Source: Cyclina sinensis (lineage: Eukaryota; Mollusca; Bivalvia; Venerida; Veneridae). Taken from it: DNA of 64,000 nucleotides. The stretch is from NCBI GenBank assembly GCA_012932295.1, contig JAAONU010000016.1:43307241-43371240 (forward strand), read 5' to 3'. Below the pieces are notes generated by a model. It was not told where the DNA came from. It saw only the letters and a list, made by a program, of their open reading frames with translations, and ran no database searches. The translations under genes were made by a program, and so were the position numbers. Below, one piece after another: positions 47,806 through 58,920 of the stretch (its first letter is position 1; each line of letters starts with the position of its first letter).

Positions 47806-50751
47806 TACTCCCCCACAAGATGTAAATGGCGCCGACATTTCAAAGAATAAAAAAGTTAAAAACCACTGAGAAATAAATCCTCAACAAAAAAAAAAACAAC
47901 AAACTTTCCTATATAATACAGATTTTCTGATTATATATATATTTAAAAAAAAATAGAATTTGCTTTGAAGTACTGATAAACAACTACTTGAAACATAAAA
48001 CTAAAGTAAATGATGAATGAATATATTACATCACTATTTCAAAACCTACAACGGTAATAGTGAATTTATTTATCATTTATTCCTTATAACAGGAGAAAAT
48101 ACATCAGAAATTAAATTCTGAATTTGAGCAGGAAAACAAATCGATTGAAACACTTCACAATTGTTCAAACCTCATATACAGCTCAAATGTATATAAAATT
48201 GCTACCCATAGTGACACAAAATACAAGAATAAATCTGTTCAAGGTTACAGATAACCTAAAGTTTCAGTTCTTTTTCAAACATAGAAAATAACATCCTAAG
48301 CCGTTTGAGAATTTACCCATTCACCAAAACGGTTTGGCGGTCGCCTTGTTCTTCTTGGCCTCGGTACTAGGACTTGAGCCAAAGGTGTGACTTGAGATGG
48401 ACTCAAACTGAACGAACCTGGATAAGATGGATATTGTTTGGTGAAATTATAGGTAAATCTGAAGCAACAACGGAAGAAGGTGGAGTACTTTGGAAAGAAA
48501 CAGGATTGGTAGGTTGATGGGTTGGAGTGCTACTTCCAACAGACTTCAGACTTTGGTTAGAACTTCTTCTCTGAGGAATAATATAAATTCCTGGAGATAA
48601 ACTAGACTCAGTGGAGCTAGTGTCACCATCATACTCTCAATCGTGTACTACAGTTGGTCTAGGTCTGAGCTTGCGGACAGTTTTAGACTGTTGAGAGTCT
48701 TCAGGCTCGGGAATAGATATGAAAGGTAGTAGAAGGTTTCGGTGTCGAGTCCTTACAGGTCCTGTGCGTGTTTCCAACTGAACCTTATACACTGGCTGGC
48801 CCTCGCACGGAATTTCTGTAACAATATATGGGTCTTTTTCCCACTTGCCAGCCAGCTTCTGCCGTCCTTGAAGATTAACCTTTCGGACAAGAACAATGTC
48901 ACCTACAGAGATCTTGTTTTGTCGTACTTGTTGGTCGTATTGTCTCTTGTTTTGGTCAGCTCTCTTCCTGGCAACTTCACCTGTTACTCTATATGCGTAT
49001 CTTAGGCGTTCCTGAAGCCGAGATACATAAGAAACATGGCTTGCACCAGACTCATTCCCAGGTGCTGTGTCTAAGTATGCGTCAACAGAGAGGCGTGGGT
49101 GCCAACCAAACATAAGGAAATGGGGAGAATATCCAGTAGAAGAATTTTTGGTGGCGTTGTATGCCTGGCAGAGAGAGGAGACATAATCAGCCCAACTGGC
49201 CTTGTGATCATCTGCTAAGGTGCGAAGCATACGAATAAGTGTTCGGTTAAAACGCTCGGCAGAAGGATTACCCATAGGGTGAAATGGCGTGGTCCTGGTC
49301 TTCCTTACATTAGCAATTTTACAAAGTTCCTTTATGACCTTGCTTTCAAAATTACGGCCATGGTCTGAATGAAGCTGTTCTGGAAAGGAATAGTGTATAA
49401 TGAAGTGCTCATACAGGGCTCGTGCTGTAGTAGATGCCTTCTGATTTCGACAGGGAATAGCTCTAGTATTCCTAGAAAAGATTTCGCGCTTTTTAAGTTA
49501 GCGTTTTTCGCGTCAAGCATGGATCCGCGAACTTTTTCAGTCGCGAAAATGTCACTTCTAACAAAAACGCGAACATTTCTAGCTTATCTATTACTATTCA
49601 GTGTACTTGTATCCATAAATCCGAATTTACACAAATGCATATACGCATTCAAAAGTCCGATGAAATAATAATTCAGTCCATTTCCTTTTATTTTACCTCT
49701 ATTTAGGTTGTATTTTTATAACACAGTATTCAATATTTACATCGAAAAACAAACGGTAAACTGATAATTTACAAATAAACGTGAACTGTAATATGTATAT
49801 TGGTTAACACAAGGGTAACACAGGGTATTAATTTGTTACAACACAAAACCGTTCTACACATTTTGCATTACACTTATTGTTTTTAAGACAATTCTCATGC
49901 TTATTGAGGTTACCTGCGCGTAACCGTCAAAAATACAATAGGAGGGCATTTACAAGTTTTGCGTTGGTGTTACCTTTTGTTAAAAGTACAATAGCGATCA
50001 ACGTCCATTTATTTATTTCAAGTGATGCATAGCATGGTGATTTTAACGTTACAGTTATGCAGTCAATGATTGATACAGTTTGGTTTTAAATCATGCGTTG
50101 TTATAGAATTGGGACCAGGCGTAATTTGAGTTGTTTTACTTCTTTGGTATTTTTCATAGAAGATAAATGTTTATTGTTAACATAAATCGGGGACTTGAAA
50201 GTACAAGTATCTATTTTTACCGTAGCGACTTAATATTCGCGGAGTTCGCGGTCGTTATAAGTACGTGAAAGTTTGTCTCCGCGAAAATGTCGTTGATAAA
50301 AAAAAAAACGCGAAAATTTGTATCCGCGAACATTTCTAGGAATACAGTATCAAGTGAAATGATCAGTTACGACCAAAACATTTTCATACCCACTCTTTGA
50401 CTTTTTTTAATTTGAGAAAATCCATGCAAACGAACTGCATAGGTCTCGAAGTCTGTATGGGCATGAGCTCTGCTGCAGGTCTCTGAGGGGTTTTCCCGCA
50501 GACAAAAGACTTGCATAAGGACACACGTTTTTTGAAATCTACTTCCATTCCTGGCCAGTAAAAGCGTTGGCGAGCAAGCCAGAGTGATTTGTCATGACCT
50601 GGGTGACCAACCTCATCATGGACACCTTTGAAAGCTATGGTGCGATGAGAAGCAGGTATAACAAGCTGTCTTACCGGTTCACCATCAGTGTTTATTATAC
50701 ACAGTAGCTTATATAAACAAAGTATATCATGAAAAAATGGCCTTATCTACA
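47806..50751 (-). mobile_element. Second Ty3/gypsy copy, internally deleted
   Basis: The polypurine tract at 47806 and the Pro/Ser tail and integrase (49275-48637, open through the GPY/F-like module, with SAERFN) match the first copy closely. The integrase is then cut by a MITE (49464-50350) and resumes to about 50690. There the sequence jumps to the last ~60 bp of an LTR ending TCTACA at 50751. RT, RNase H, protease, gag and most of the 5' LTR are missing. A fuller 3' non-coding part (about 48110-48360) is present that is shortened in the first copy. Confidence 0.85.
49464..50350. mobile_element. MITE inserted in the integrase
   Basis: The ends GTATTCCTAGAAA and TTTCTAGGAATAC are perfect inverted repeats, followed inward by TTCGCG/CGCGAA-rich segments on both sides. 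The first gypsy copy shows the uninterrupted site; about six host bases ('ttggca') are lost at the junction. It is 887 bp and non-coding. Confidence 0.8.
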
Positions 50752-51250
50752 TAAATGAATGAACTAGTGAGTACGTTTGTGTGAGAGAGTGAGTAAAGGA
50801 GGAAATGAATGAATGAATGAAGAGTACAATTTCGGTAATTTTTCAAAAACATAACCACCCAGGACGTGCCCAACTTAATAAGGTAATCTATAAGGTAAAA
50901 GATGAATTTCATGTAATTATATTGTTATTTTCATACTTTGACTTAAAGACAACTCATACTCAGACAAAAAAACTAAGGCATTGAAACTCTGTATACTGTT
51001 GTATTACAGGAACAAAATAAAGACAGAACTATAGTACCCTTCATAGTCGTCGTTTGAAACCATGTCGAGTTAAGACATAAGTTATCAAAGTAATAACTCG
51101 TTTCAGTCAGTAGAAAGTGCCGAGGTTGTGTCCCATGTCAGTACACAACGTAACATTTGTCCGAGTTTCGGAACGCAGTGACTGATAGACTTATTGAGCA
51201 TTTTAATCTTAATCAAGTTCAACAAGTTTACATGTGACAAATGTAGGTTT
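50752..51250. other. Intergenic with (GAAT)n-like repeat
   Basis: A short GAAT microsatellite at about 50795-50822, otherwise AT-rich and featureless. A GACA run at 51254-51276 marks the likely 3' tail of the LINE. Confidence 0.5.
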
Positions 51251-51521
51251 TAAAGACAGACAGACAGACAGACAGTTTATAAAAGTCTCACTTCTATACA
51301 TTCATCTGAATATAAAAATATTTAATAAATGCATAAAACCACTTAAATTGAGTTATGAGAGACTGTAAATATTAAAAAAACACTTGAAAAACATAATATT
51401 GACATTATAACGATACCCTTTAACTTAATGAAAATTTTAAATGATTGCTTAAAACATATGTACATATACACAATGTCGAACAATCATAAAACCTTAAGAG
51501 TACTAATCAATAAAATAACTA

Positions 51522-53110
51522 TTATTTACACAACAGCGTTCTACGTTTTCTAAGTATATCACTGCAGGCTTTAGCACTATATTTCCTTATTATTTCGTCA
51601 GATAATAAAAAAGACAGTTTCGCATCATCACTATATTGCAAAAAAGTATGCATTGAATACACTGGTCTTCTCAAACAAATTAATACAAATGCTGTCATAC
51701 AGCGGACATTTAAGTAAAACATGACGTTCGTCTTCCACAAACCGTTACAGTTAAAACATGTCCGCCCACTCACTGGTAGAGACTGGTATCGCCAAGTTTC
51801 TATCTTTAATGGTGCAACACCACACCAGAATTTTGCTAAAACACTTCTTTGCTGCCTAGTCAAAATACATGATTTCACATAAGCTTCCGGTATATATTCC
51901 GATTTAAACGTTTGATATGTTCTTAGTTTATTACCACCGTTATTATTCCGTATATTTGTCTGTGAATTGATCGTGCGACTCCAACTGCCTTTCTAATTGA
52001 CAAACATTTTGTCTTGGACACTGGTTACCAAGTCTCTTGAATAACTTAGGGTATCAACATTACCTTTAATAAGAGTCAAATTGACGAGTTTACTTTAATG
52101 ACTGCCTATCCGGTAGCACCGGTTTTTATTTGCCATTTTCGTTCTGTTGCAATGTACAAAGACTTGATAATATATTCTGATTGGGTCCATATTATTCAAC
52201 CGTAACCAATAGTTAATTACCGATTTGCACAGGCGTATCACAGGTAGCACAGCATTAATCGACGAATATTCCCGTGTTCTTCAAATAGCTGCGCCGTAGC
52301 TTATAATAGGCCAGACCATTGCATCATACATTCTGTTGTAGACATCATATCGCATACCTCCGATACTTTTATATTTCGAAATAAGGAGACCCAACGCTCG
52401 CGTGACAGCTTGGGACACGTATTTGGCAGTTACGTTAAAGTCTAAGGATTCTTCAAGCAGACGACCTAGATATTTATACTGGACTATACATTCAATGGTA
52501 GTTTCGCCGCACTTAAATTAGTATGTTGTTCTTGACAATGGCGGGTTTCTGTAATGTACAACTTTATTTCTATCTGAATTGATAGACATCCTGTTTCTCA
52601 TACATCATTCATCCAACATATTCAGTAAGTTTTGACTTTTTTTTTCGCTGTCAGCAATTAAGACGAAATCGTCAGCATAAAAAAAGATGATTGATTATTT
52701 TGCCATCTACAAGTATACCGGAGACACTGTTGCAGAAAAATGCTCAAGTCATTTATGTAAAGATTGAATAACGTTGTAGACAACAAACTCTCTTGTTTTA
52801 AACCAATATTAACGTCTAGCCAGTCCGTTAATGAGTTGTTTATTTTCACCGCGTACTGCACGCCATTATAAAGGGACTGTAAAGCTTTATACATTTTACC
52901 ATTTACTCCGATATTTTGTAGTCGAAGCCAAAGAGACTTACGGTCAATTTTATCATAGGCCTTTGAAAAATTCACATACTTGCTTTTCTATTTTTTTTTT
53001 GTTTTCTATTATATTTGTGATAGTGAATAAATGATCAATAGTGCTTCGTTTTTTTCCTAAAACCGATTTGTGCGTCACTGATTTTATTGTTATCCTCCGA
53101 CCATTTAGCT
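51522..53110 (-). pseudogene. Non-LTR retrotransposon (LINE) ORF2 remnant
   Basis: The minus strand encodes reverse transcriptase blocks in several frames: GFRKKRST (about 53065), FSKAYDKIDRKSLW (52970), FNLYINDL (52760), YADDF (52679-52665) and a C-terminal domain at 51878-51522 with RFRCG-like LAKFWCGVAP and a CxxC zinc-knuckle-like FNCNG. The order and motifs are those of a LINE ORF2. Frameshifts between blocks make it inactive. The N-terminal endonuclease is missing. The clade (Jockey/CR1-like) is uncertain. Confidence 0.85.
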
Positions 53111-53134
53111 CTCGTTAAGAATATAACAGTAGGT

Positions 53135-53275
53135 ATAAACTAGGGGGGGGGGGGGAGGGAGAACCTACCTAAGGGGAAAAACTTACCCAAAGGGAGAAAA
53201 CCTACCCAAAGAGAAAAACCTACCCAAAAGGGAGAAAAGCTATCTAAGGGGGAAACCTAGGGGAAGCTATTAATT
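53135..53275. repeat. Minisatellite, ~20-bp units
   Basis: A G run, then units of the form 'aacctacccaaagggagaaa' repeated about six times with variation. Confidence 0.85.
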
Positions 53276-53745
53276 GGGAAATTAATATCTGTGAACCTCA
53301 AACACAAAATTACCCATAACTTAACTTAAATTTATTCCTCATTCAGTTGTACATGATACTTACAATGAGTCATGGGGAAGGACAGGTAGAATTTCATTTT
53401 CGCAGGGTTGCTCAGCGCAAGATGTACTACAGTTGCTTTTCGGAAACTCGTCCACGGCTTAAGCGTGTATTAAGAAAAAAATTTCATGTTCTAAATAAGA
53501 ATTTCATGAATATTTACTATGATTAAATATGAACAATCTCTCAACGATCAAGGTATATATTGACTTATAAAGATATTGTACGTGTAAAAACAATGAGCGA
53601 AATGTTTAGCTTAGTCATCGCACAATAGATATTTCACTGTCTACTGTTTCAGAGAATCTTTAAGAACAATAAAAACTAAAATTATTTTGAGGCTTTATAT
53701 GAAAGGAGTGGAGGAAAGATTGTCTCATTCCTATCACATATCAAA

Positions 53746-53983
53746 TGACCGACCTCACGGGAAAAAGGGCACTCGGGCATTTGTAATACTATTGCAATAA
53801 ACTTTTCTGAAAATCAGCAAAACACAGTAATGTTTCAGTACTTTTCCATTGTAAAATTAAAGTAAAATTTCGATAGTCTGGATATTATCCGTCATAAAAA
53901 GGACTTTTTTTTATCAAATTTCTTGATGACCATTAGCATGGCAGCATGTTTTTTTTGTTTTTTGTTTTTTTGTTGTTTTTTTT

Positions 53984-54014
<31 letters not shown>

Positions 54015-54426
54015 TTGGGGGGGGGGGGGCAGTTCTTTCTTGTGTAAAATAATATCACCTGAACAAAACGCAACGCTGAATGATAACAATTATACTTTTG
54101 TAAAAATGTTGGATACATTGACAAGATAAAGAATTTACAAAGTTATAGGTAAAAAATTTAAGTATCTAAAATTTGCCATGTTAATATTTAGTTCCAGCGG
54201 GAAGGTAGATAGAATCAGACGTCAAATTAATGTATGTGACGTCATTTTAAGGAATATCGAATGTGTCCATCATGTTCCTCTTAAACATAAAAGTATGTCG
54301 TATTTGGTCTGTGTAGTAAACTGAAATGTTCAGACATTAATTCTGGGATCTCATTTGTTCAAAAAAGTACAAAGGTCAGTTTCCAGAAATTATGTTCGAG
54401 TGCCCTTTTCCCCGTGTCGTCGGTCA
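53746..54426. mobile_element. MITE with ~30-bp terminal inverted repeats
   Basis: TGACCGAC..CACGGG-AAAAAGGGCACTCG (53746-53775) is the inverse of CGAGTGCCCTTTTCCCCGTG..GTCGGTCA (54398-54426), with few mismatches. The interior holds a long T-rich tract and a G run of about 13 at 53948-54030. It has no coding capacity; frames through the poly-T are artefacts. Confidence 0.8.
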
Positions 54427-54429
54427 AAT

Positions 54430-55000
54430 GCGTAATCTGTGATGATATTTTGAACCGATTCAAGTGAGCACACAAGTACAATTTTACCTGAGTAGTATTA
54501 ACCCAGGTGATACCATAACTCTATTCTATTGCACCATCCCGGTGTAGAGTTTTAATCTATTTGATATGTAGTGTTACGACGCTTTTTTATCGTATAGAAA
54601 AAACGTTACGTATATGACAGGTAACTGTAGCGTAAAAATGGTGTATGAAAGGAAATCAAAAAGAACAGATTCGACCTCAAAATAGTGTTGAAGTAAAATT
54701 TTCTTCCATTGGATATAACATATTTGTTATCCTATCTATTTTTGTAAGTATTCTTACACCTAGTATGTCTGTCAAATGATTGGAAAACTTTATTTAAAGT
54801 CTCAGCTCGCATAAAATAAAAGTGTACATCGACAGAAATTTGCCGCTAATATTCTGGTGGACCCCATCATTGTTCGAGGTATTGATTAATGAAAGCTAGA
54901 GATTAATTACGCAAAATTATTTAAAGGTTACCAACAGTACTTCCCTATGTATAACATTGCCACATCCAGACAAGCCTTTCCTTTTTAAAAGGTAACTTTA
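54430..55000. other. Intergenic, nothing recognised
   Basis: No exon or repeat structure that I can support. Confidence 0.4.
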
Positions 55001-55007
55001 TTATCAA

Positions 55008-55115
55008 ATGAGTGAAAAGGAGCGAAAGAGGAGGCATGAGGAGTGAAAGAGGAGGCATGAGGAGTTAAAGAGAAGGCATGAGGAGAGAGACAAGCGTTTA
55101 CGTAATGAAAGGTGG
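55008..55115 (+). pseudogene. Charged-repeat coding remnant (21-bp units in frame)
   Basis: From ATG 55008 the frame reads MSEKERKRRHEE, then three 21-bp units coding KRRHEE-type heptads, then RDKRLRNERW, and meets a GTAAGT donor at 55116. The units keep frame, but one has TGA in place of CGA (55033), so it is interrupted. Such Glu/Arg/Lys-rich N-termini precede helicase ORFs in some Helitron-like elements, and a helicase remnant lies 2 kb downstream on the same strand. The link is an inference. Confidence 0.35.
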
Positions 55116-55119
55116 GTAA

Positions 55120-55755
55120 GTGAATAGGTTACGCTCATGTATGTACAAAACAAAGTGACAAACTAGGGTTATAGAATAGATTCAACAAAGAAAACAGTGT
55201 CATTGTTTTATTTATATCATACTTTTACCATTAACATCCAGTACTGATAATATTTCTTTTTTTTCACATTATAATGTTTAGCATAAAAGCTACTAAAGTA
55301 AGATAAATTGTCATATGTTGCATTGATGAGCATTAGAATTTTGATAGAGAGACATATTGAATATTGTATTGTTTTATTGCATATCTTGTATTTGTGAATA
55401 TATACTTTGAAAATGCACCACTTGTAACATTTCTTGTGATGAAGAATTCAAGCGATGACACCCTCCCCCCTACACACACAAATGATCTGGTTCCCGTCGT
55501 ACTACAGACAATGCGGTACAGTCACTAAATCTGACTGGAGAAATCAAAAAGCGAATATGTAGTGATCAATAACATGTGAATGATTGATAATTGTTTATAA
55601 GCAAGTTGAAAATGAAACATGCAGATGAAAGTTAATAATAATTAACTTAGTGATAATCTTAGCTGACCTGTCATTTGACTACGTTGCACGGTTTTTGCAC
55701 AGATAACGTGAATATACGTTTATTAACACAAGTTTAAACGGGATTATCGGATACC
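55120..55755. other. Intergenic, nothing recognised
   Basis: AT-rich, without a supported gene or structured repeat. Confidence 0.4.
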
Positions 55756-55761
55756 TTATTG

Positions 55762-56310
55762 TCCCCCGCCTTTTCGAAGAAAAAAAGGGGGGGTATAGAA
55801 ATGGGCTCCGTCCGTCCGTCTGTCCGTCCGTCACACTTTCGTGTCCGATCCATAACTAAGTCATTCATCAACAGAATTTAAAATAGTTTGGCACAAATAT
55901 TTGTTATAATAAGACGATGTGTCATGCTTGACATCCATACCCCTATCTCCAAGATCAAGGTCATACTTGATAATTAAAGGTCAACATTATCTTTTGGAGT
56001 GTATATGTCGTGTCCGGTCCTTAACTTTCTCATCCATCAAGGGATTTCGAAAATAGTTGGCACAAATGTTCACAGTAATGTGACGACGTGTCATGCACAA
56101 CACCCAGACAGTTAGACCTTTAAGGTCAAAGTTTATCGTGGTCTGTTATAGGGTATATTTTGTGTCTAGTCCATAACTTTTTCATAGATCAAGGGATTTT
56201 GAAACACTTGGCACAAATGTTCACCCTAATGAGACGACGTCTCATGCGCAACACCTTGACCCCTAAATCAAAGGTCAAGGTCAAACTTGGAGGTCAAATG
56301 AATTCATAAG
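55762..56310. mobile_element. Hairpin-ended element with three ~160-bp units
   Basis: Left hairpin CCCCCGCCTTTTCGAAG/AAAAAGGGGGGG, then TCCGTCCGTCTGTCCGTCCG. The units start 'gtgtccgatccataacta' (55841), 'gtgtccggtccttaactt' (56010) and 'gtgtctagtccataactt' (56162). Same plan as 34739-35640 with a different core. Confidence 0.75.
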
Positions 56311-56349
56311 CATTGATGAACAATTGCTATTAAAAGGAACAGTATTTTA

Positions 56350-56935
56350 GCTCCATTTTTTCAAAGAAAAAATCGAGTTATTGCTATAGTCGTGGTGTCG
56401 TTGCCGTTGCCGTCAGAAAACTTTAACATTGATCATTTTTTTGTTATAAGTTAATGGATTGTCTTAATACTTAAACACACCAACCTTTTGGACAAGACTT
56501 TAAAGCAGACCAGACTAGACTTGACCTTGACTCATAACTTTATTATTTGTAGGTGGATTGTCTTCATGCTTGGGCACAACAACCCTTTGGACAAGACCTT
56601 CAAGAAGACCGGACTAAACTTGACCTTGACTCTTAAATGACCTTCACCTTCAAGGTCAAATAATTAAATTTTGCTAAAATTGGTCATAACTTTTTTATTT
56701 GTTGTTGGATTTGATTCATACTTGGATAAAAGAACACTTATGACAAATCCGACGTTATGATTCTTTCAGGTACGACGTTAACCTTAAAATGACCTTGAAA
56801 GTCAAGGTCAAATTATATAATTTTGCTAAAACTGGCCATAATTGGAATTGATTCATACTTGGACAAAACTATACTGATGACAAATCTGACATTTGACAGG
56901 CAAGATCAAATTATTGAATTTTGCAAAAATTGGTA
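56350..56935. mobile_element. Hairpin-ended element, third core type
   Basis: It starts 'ttagctccattttttcaaag', with a TTTTTTC/GAAAAAA hairpin, then 'gtcgttgccgttgccgtcag'. Two to four units follow that contain 'cttgaccttgactc', 'ggataacaacc'-like blocks and 'aattttgctaaaattggtca' (56670, 56821, 56918). Non-coding. Confidence 0.7.
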
Positions 56936-57103
56936 TGGATGAATTTGATAATTATATTTCCACCACAGTGTGCTTCCTCTGATATGTTTGCCTTTGGAAA
57001 TAGGAAAAAGTCGAGCGTGGTCCCCGCTTGCGGTGGCTCTTGTTAAAGTTTTCTAATCTAAGCATTTGAAGAGAAAGTAAAAAGAGAAGCCCACAACATT
57101 TAA

Positions 57104-58042
57104 GAGATTGTGTACCAAACCAGGCCATCACTGTTACATTCTTACTCACATCTGAATGTCCAGTTCCTGTCGAGAGAAAAATGTTACCCTTTAGTTTTAG
57201 CATTTGCCTTAACTGCTCACAAGTCTCAGGGAAGTACCTGCACACACTGTATTGCTAACCTCGAGCTACGTCCAAACATAAAGTCTTTCACGCAAGGTCA
57301 TGCTTATACAATGCTCAGCAGAGCAACGTCACGTGATGGTTTGAAGTTTGTCAATTTTACAACAGACAAAATCAAATTAAACAAGTCGGCTCTAGTAGAA
57401 ATGGACAGGCTGCGTGAGCACTGTACTTTCAGTTGGGAACATCCATTCTTGGACCCTAATGCAAGTGTGCACATACTTTTTCTCAACATTCGTTCCCTTA
57501 ATGCCCATCTCTGAGACTTGTCTACCCAAAGACATATTTCAAGATTAAATGCTCTTTGCTTAACAGTAACTCACACTAGAGCAGAGTGTTCTTTAGAAGG
57601 ATTCTGCGGATACTTTAAGCTGACAGAACATGGTCTAGCAATGTTCACTAAAACAGAGTCCACTGATTTTGAAATTAACAGTTCCCTCCAGTTTATGTCT
57701 AGAATAGTTTCAGACCAAGGTAGAAACTTTATCATAGCTGTTACTTACAGACCACCTCAATTCAACAAAAACGTGTTTTTTACTCTCCTCTCATCTGCCG
57801 TCAATGCTATACCTAAGTCAAATGATATTATATCTGGTTGAGACTTTAACTTGATGCCTGATGATCCAGTTGTGATTAAGTTTTGTCATAATAATCAACT
57901 TCGACAATATGTATAAAAGCCAACTCATCAGTTGGGAAGAACAATGGACCTGATTTTTGCCTCTAATAACATACAGTACACTAGTAGAGTGATCCCAGTT
58001 TCTTACACCGACCATTTCCTGACTATTATATTTGTTTTCTAA
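57104..58042 (+). pseudogene. Helentron-like PIF1 helicase-endonuclease fusion, C-terminal remnant
   Basis: One reading frame with three internal stops (57512, 57839 and about 57914). The first part is the C-terminus of a PIF1-type SF1 helicase: FALTAHKSQGST (motif V) and AYTMLSRATSRDGL (motif VI), 57200-57340. It continues in the same frame into an endonuclease of the exonuclease-endonuclease-phosphatase type: FLNIRSLNAHL (57475), LCLTVTHT where a catalytic Glu is expected (57560), DFNL (57842), GRTMDLIFAS (57940) and SYTDHF (58000). Helicase followed directly by such an endonuclease is characteristic of Helentrons. The Rep domain and helicase N-terminus are missing, and hairpin-ended elements occupy the space upstream. 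Not functional. Confidence 0.8.
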
Positions 58043-58338
58043 ATATGTTGTATTGATTTGTAATTGTCACATTTTGTGGTTTTGAAATAGTGATAACAAC
58101 TACCCAAATGTATTTCTGTTGACACAAACATAGGAGTTATTTCATTCTATTTCTTTAATGAATATATTGTTCCATGTGCAGATCTAGCATTTCTCAAAAT
58201 TTTGCATTGAAAGTCCAGATCCATACCTCAATCTTTTGAAATATCACAATTTTGTGCTTCATGTAAAACTTCTATTAGGTGGGAGACGTTGGTAACGCTG
58301 TTACAAATTCTTGTTTTTCTTTCTTCGGAAGTTTAAAG

Positions 58339-58527
58339 ATGGCCGTCTCCGGGCAAAAAGCGGAAAGTAAATCAGCAATGACAATAGCTGCAGTTATTGT
58401 GTGTGGACCGTGTGAGATTGATGGTGAGCAGCTAGAGGCCTGTGGATTCTGTCTGGACTGTGAGGTGCATTTCTCAGATACTATCAAAGCTATTCACTTA
58501 AATTTCAGAATGCATGTTCACTATTAA
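58339..58527 (+). pseudogene. B-box zinc-finger (TRIM-like) fragment
   Basis: 62 codons from ATG 58339: MAVSGQKAES, then CGPC, a spacer, and CGFCLDCEVHF with a following HLNFRMHVHY. The N-terminus and first cysteine pairs follow the pattern of the many small B-box proteins of bivalves. The later cysteine pair is replaced (FSDTIK where Cys residues are expected), and the frame stops early, so it is probably a broken copy of a first exon. Such proteins act as adaptors or ubiquitin ligases when whole. Confidence 0.55.
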
Positions 58528-58559
58528 AGTGTGACACCATTTCTAAAGGACCGACAACC

Positions 58560-58920
58560 CTCAAATTTATTTTGGCAAAGTAATGCCCCTTTTTCGACTT
58601 TGAATTTCTTGGTTAATCTTTTTTGTTAATATCCATTTTTTAAAAAGTGTCCAAGATATTCCCTTCAAACTTGGAATACTTGGTCACCAGCAAAACCCTG
58701 GTGTCAAAATTAGCCCCACCCCAGGTGTCAATTTATTTTGCTTAGACTTATATAGGAAAAAACTTCTTAGCCTTGAAATCTTTATTTACCTGGGATGGGT
58801 AGTTACTTGCCCTACCTATTTTTAATACATAGGTACTTGACTCCCCATCCCACCAACTCCCACAATCTGACCCCCAGCCCCGCAGAAAAAACATCATTTG
58901 CATGTCTAATCCACCCCTAG
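58560..58920. repeat. Repeat fragment related to the gap-flanking array
   Basis: 'tacataggtacttgactccc' and C-rich blocks (58830-58890) are the reverse complement of the units at 22.6-22.9 kb. Confidence 0.65.

Noticed and set aside
53892..54129. Lys/Pro-rich and Phe-rich open frames
   Set aside because: They are translations of the poly-T and poly-G tract inside a MITE.
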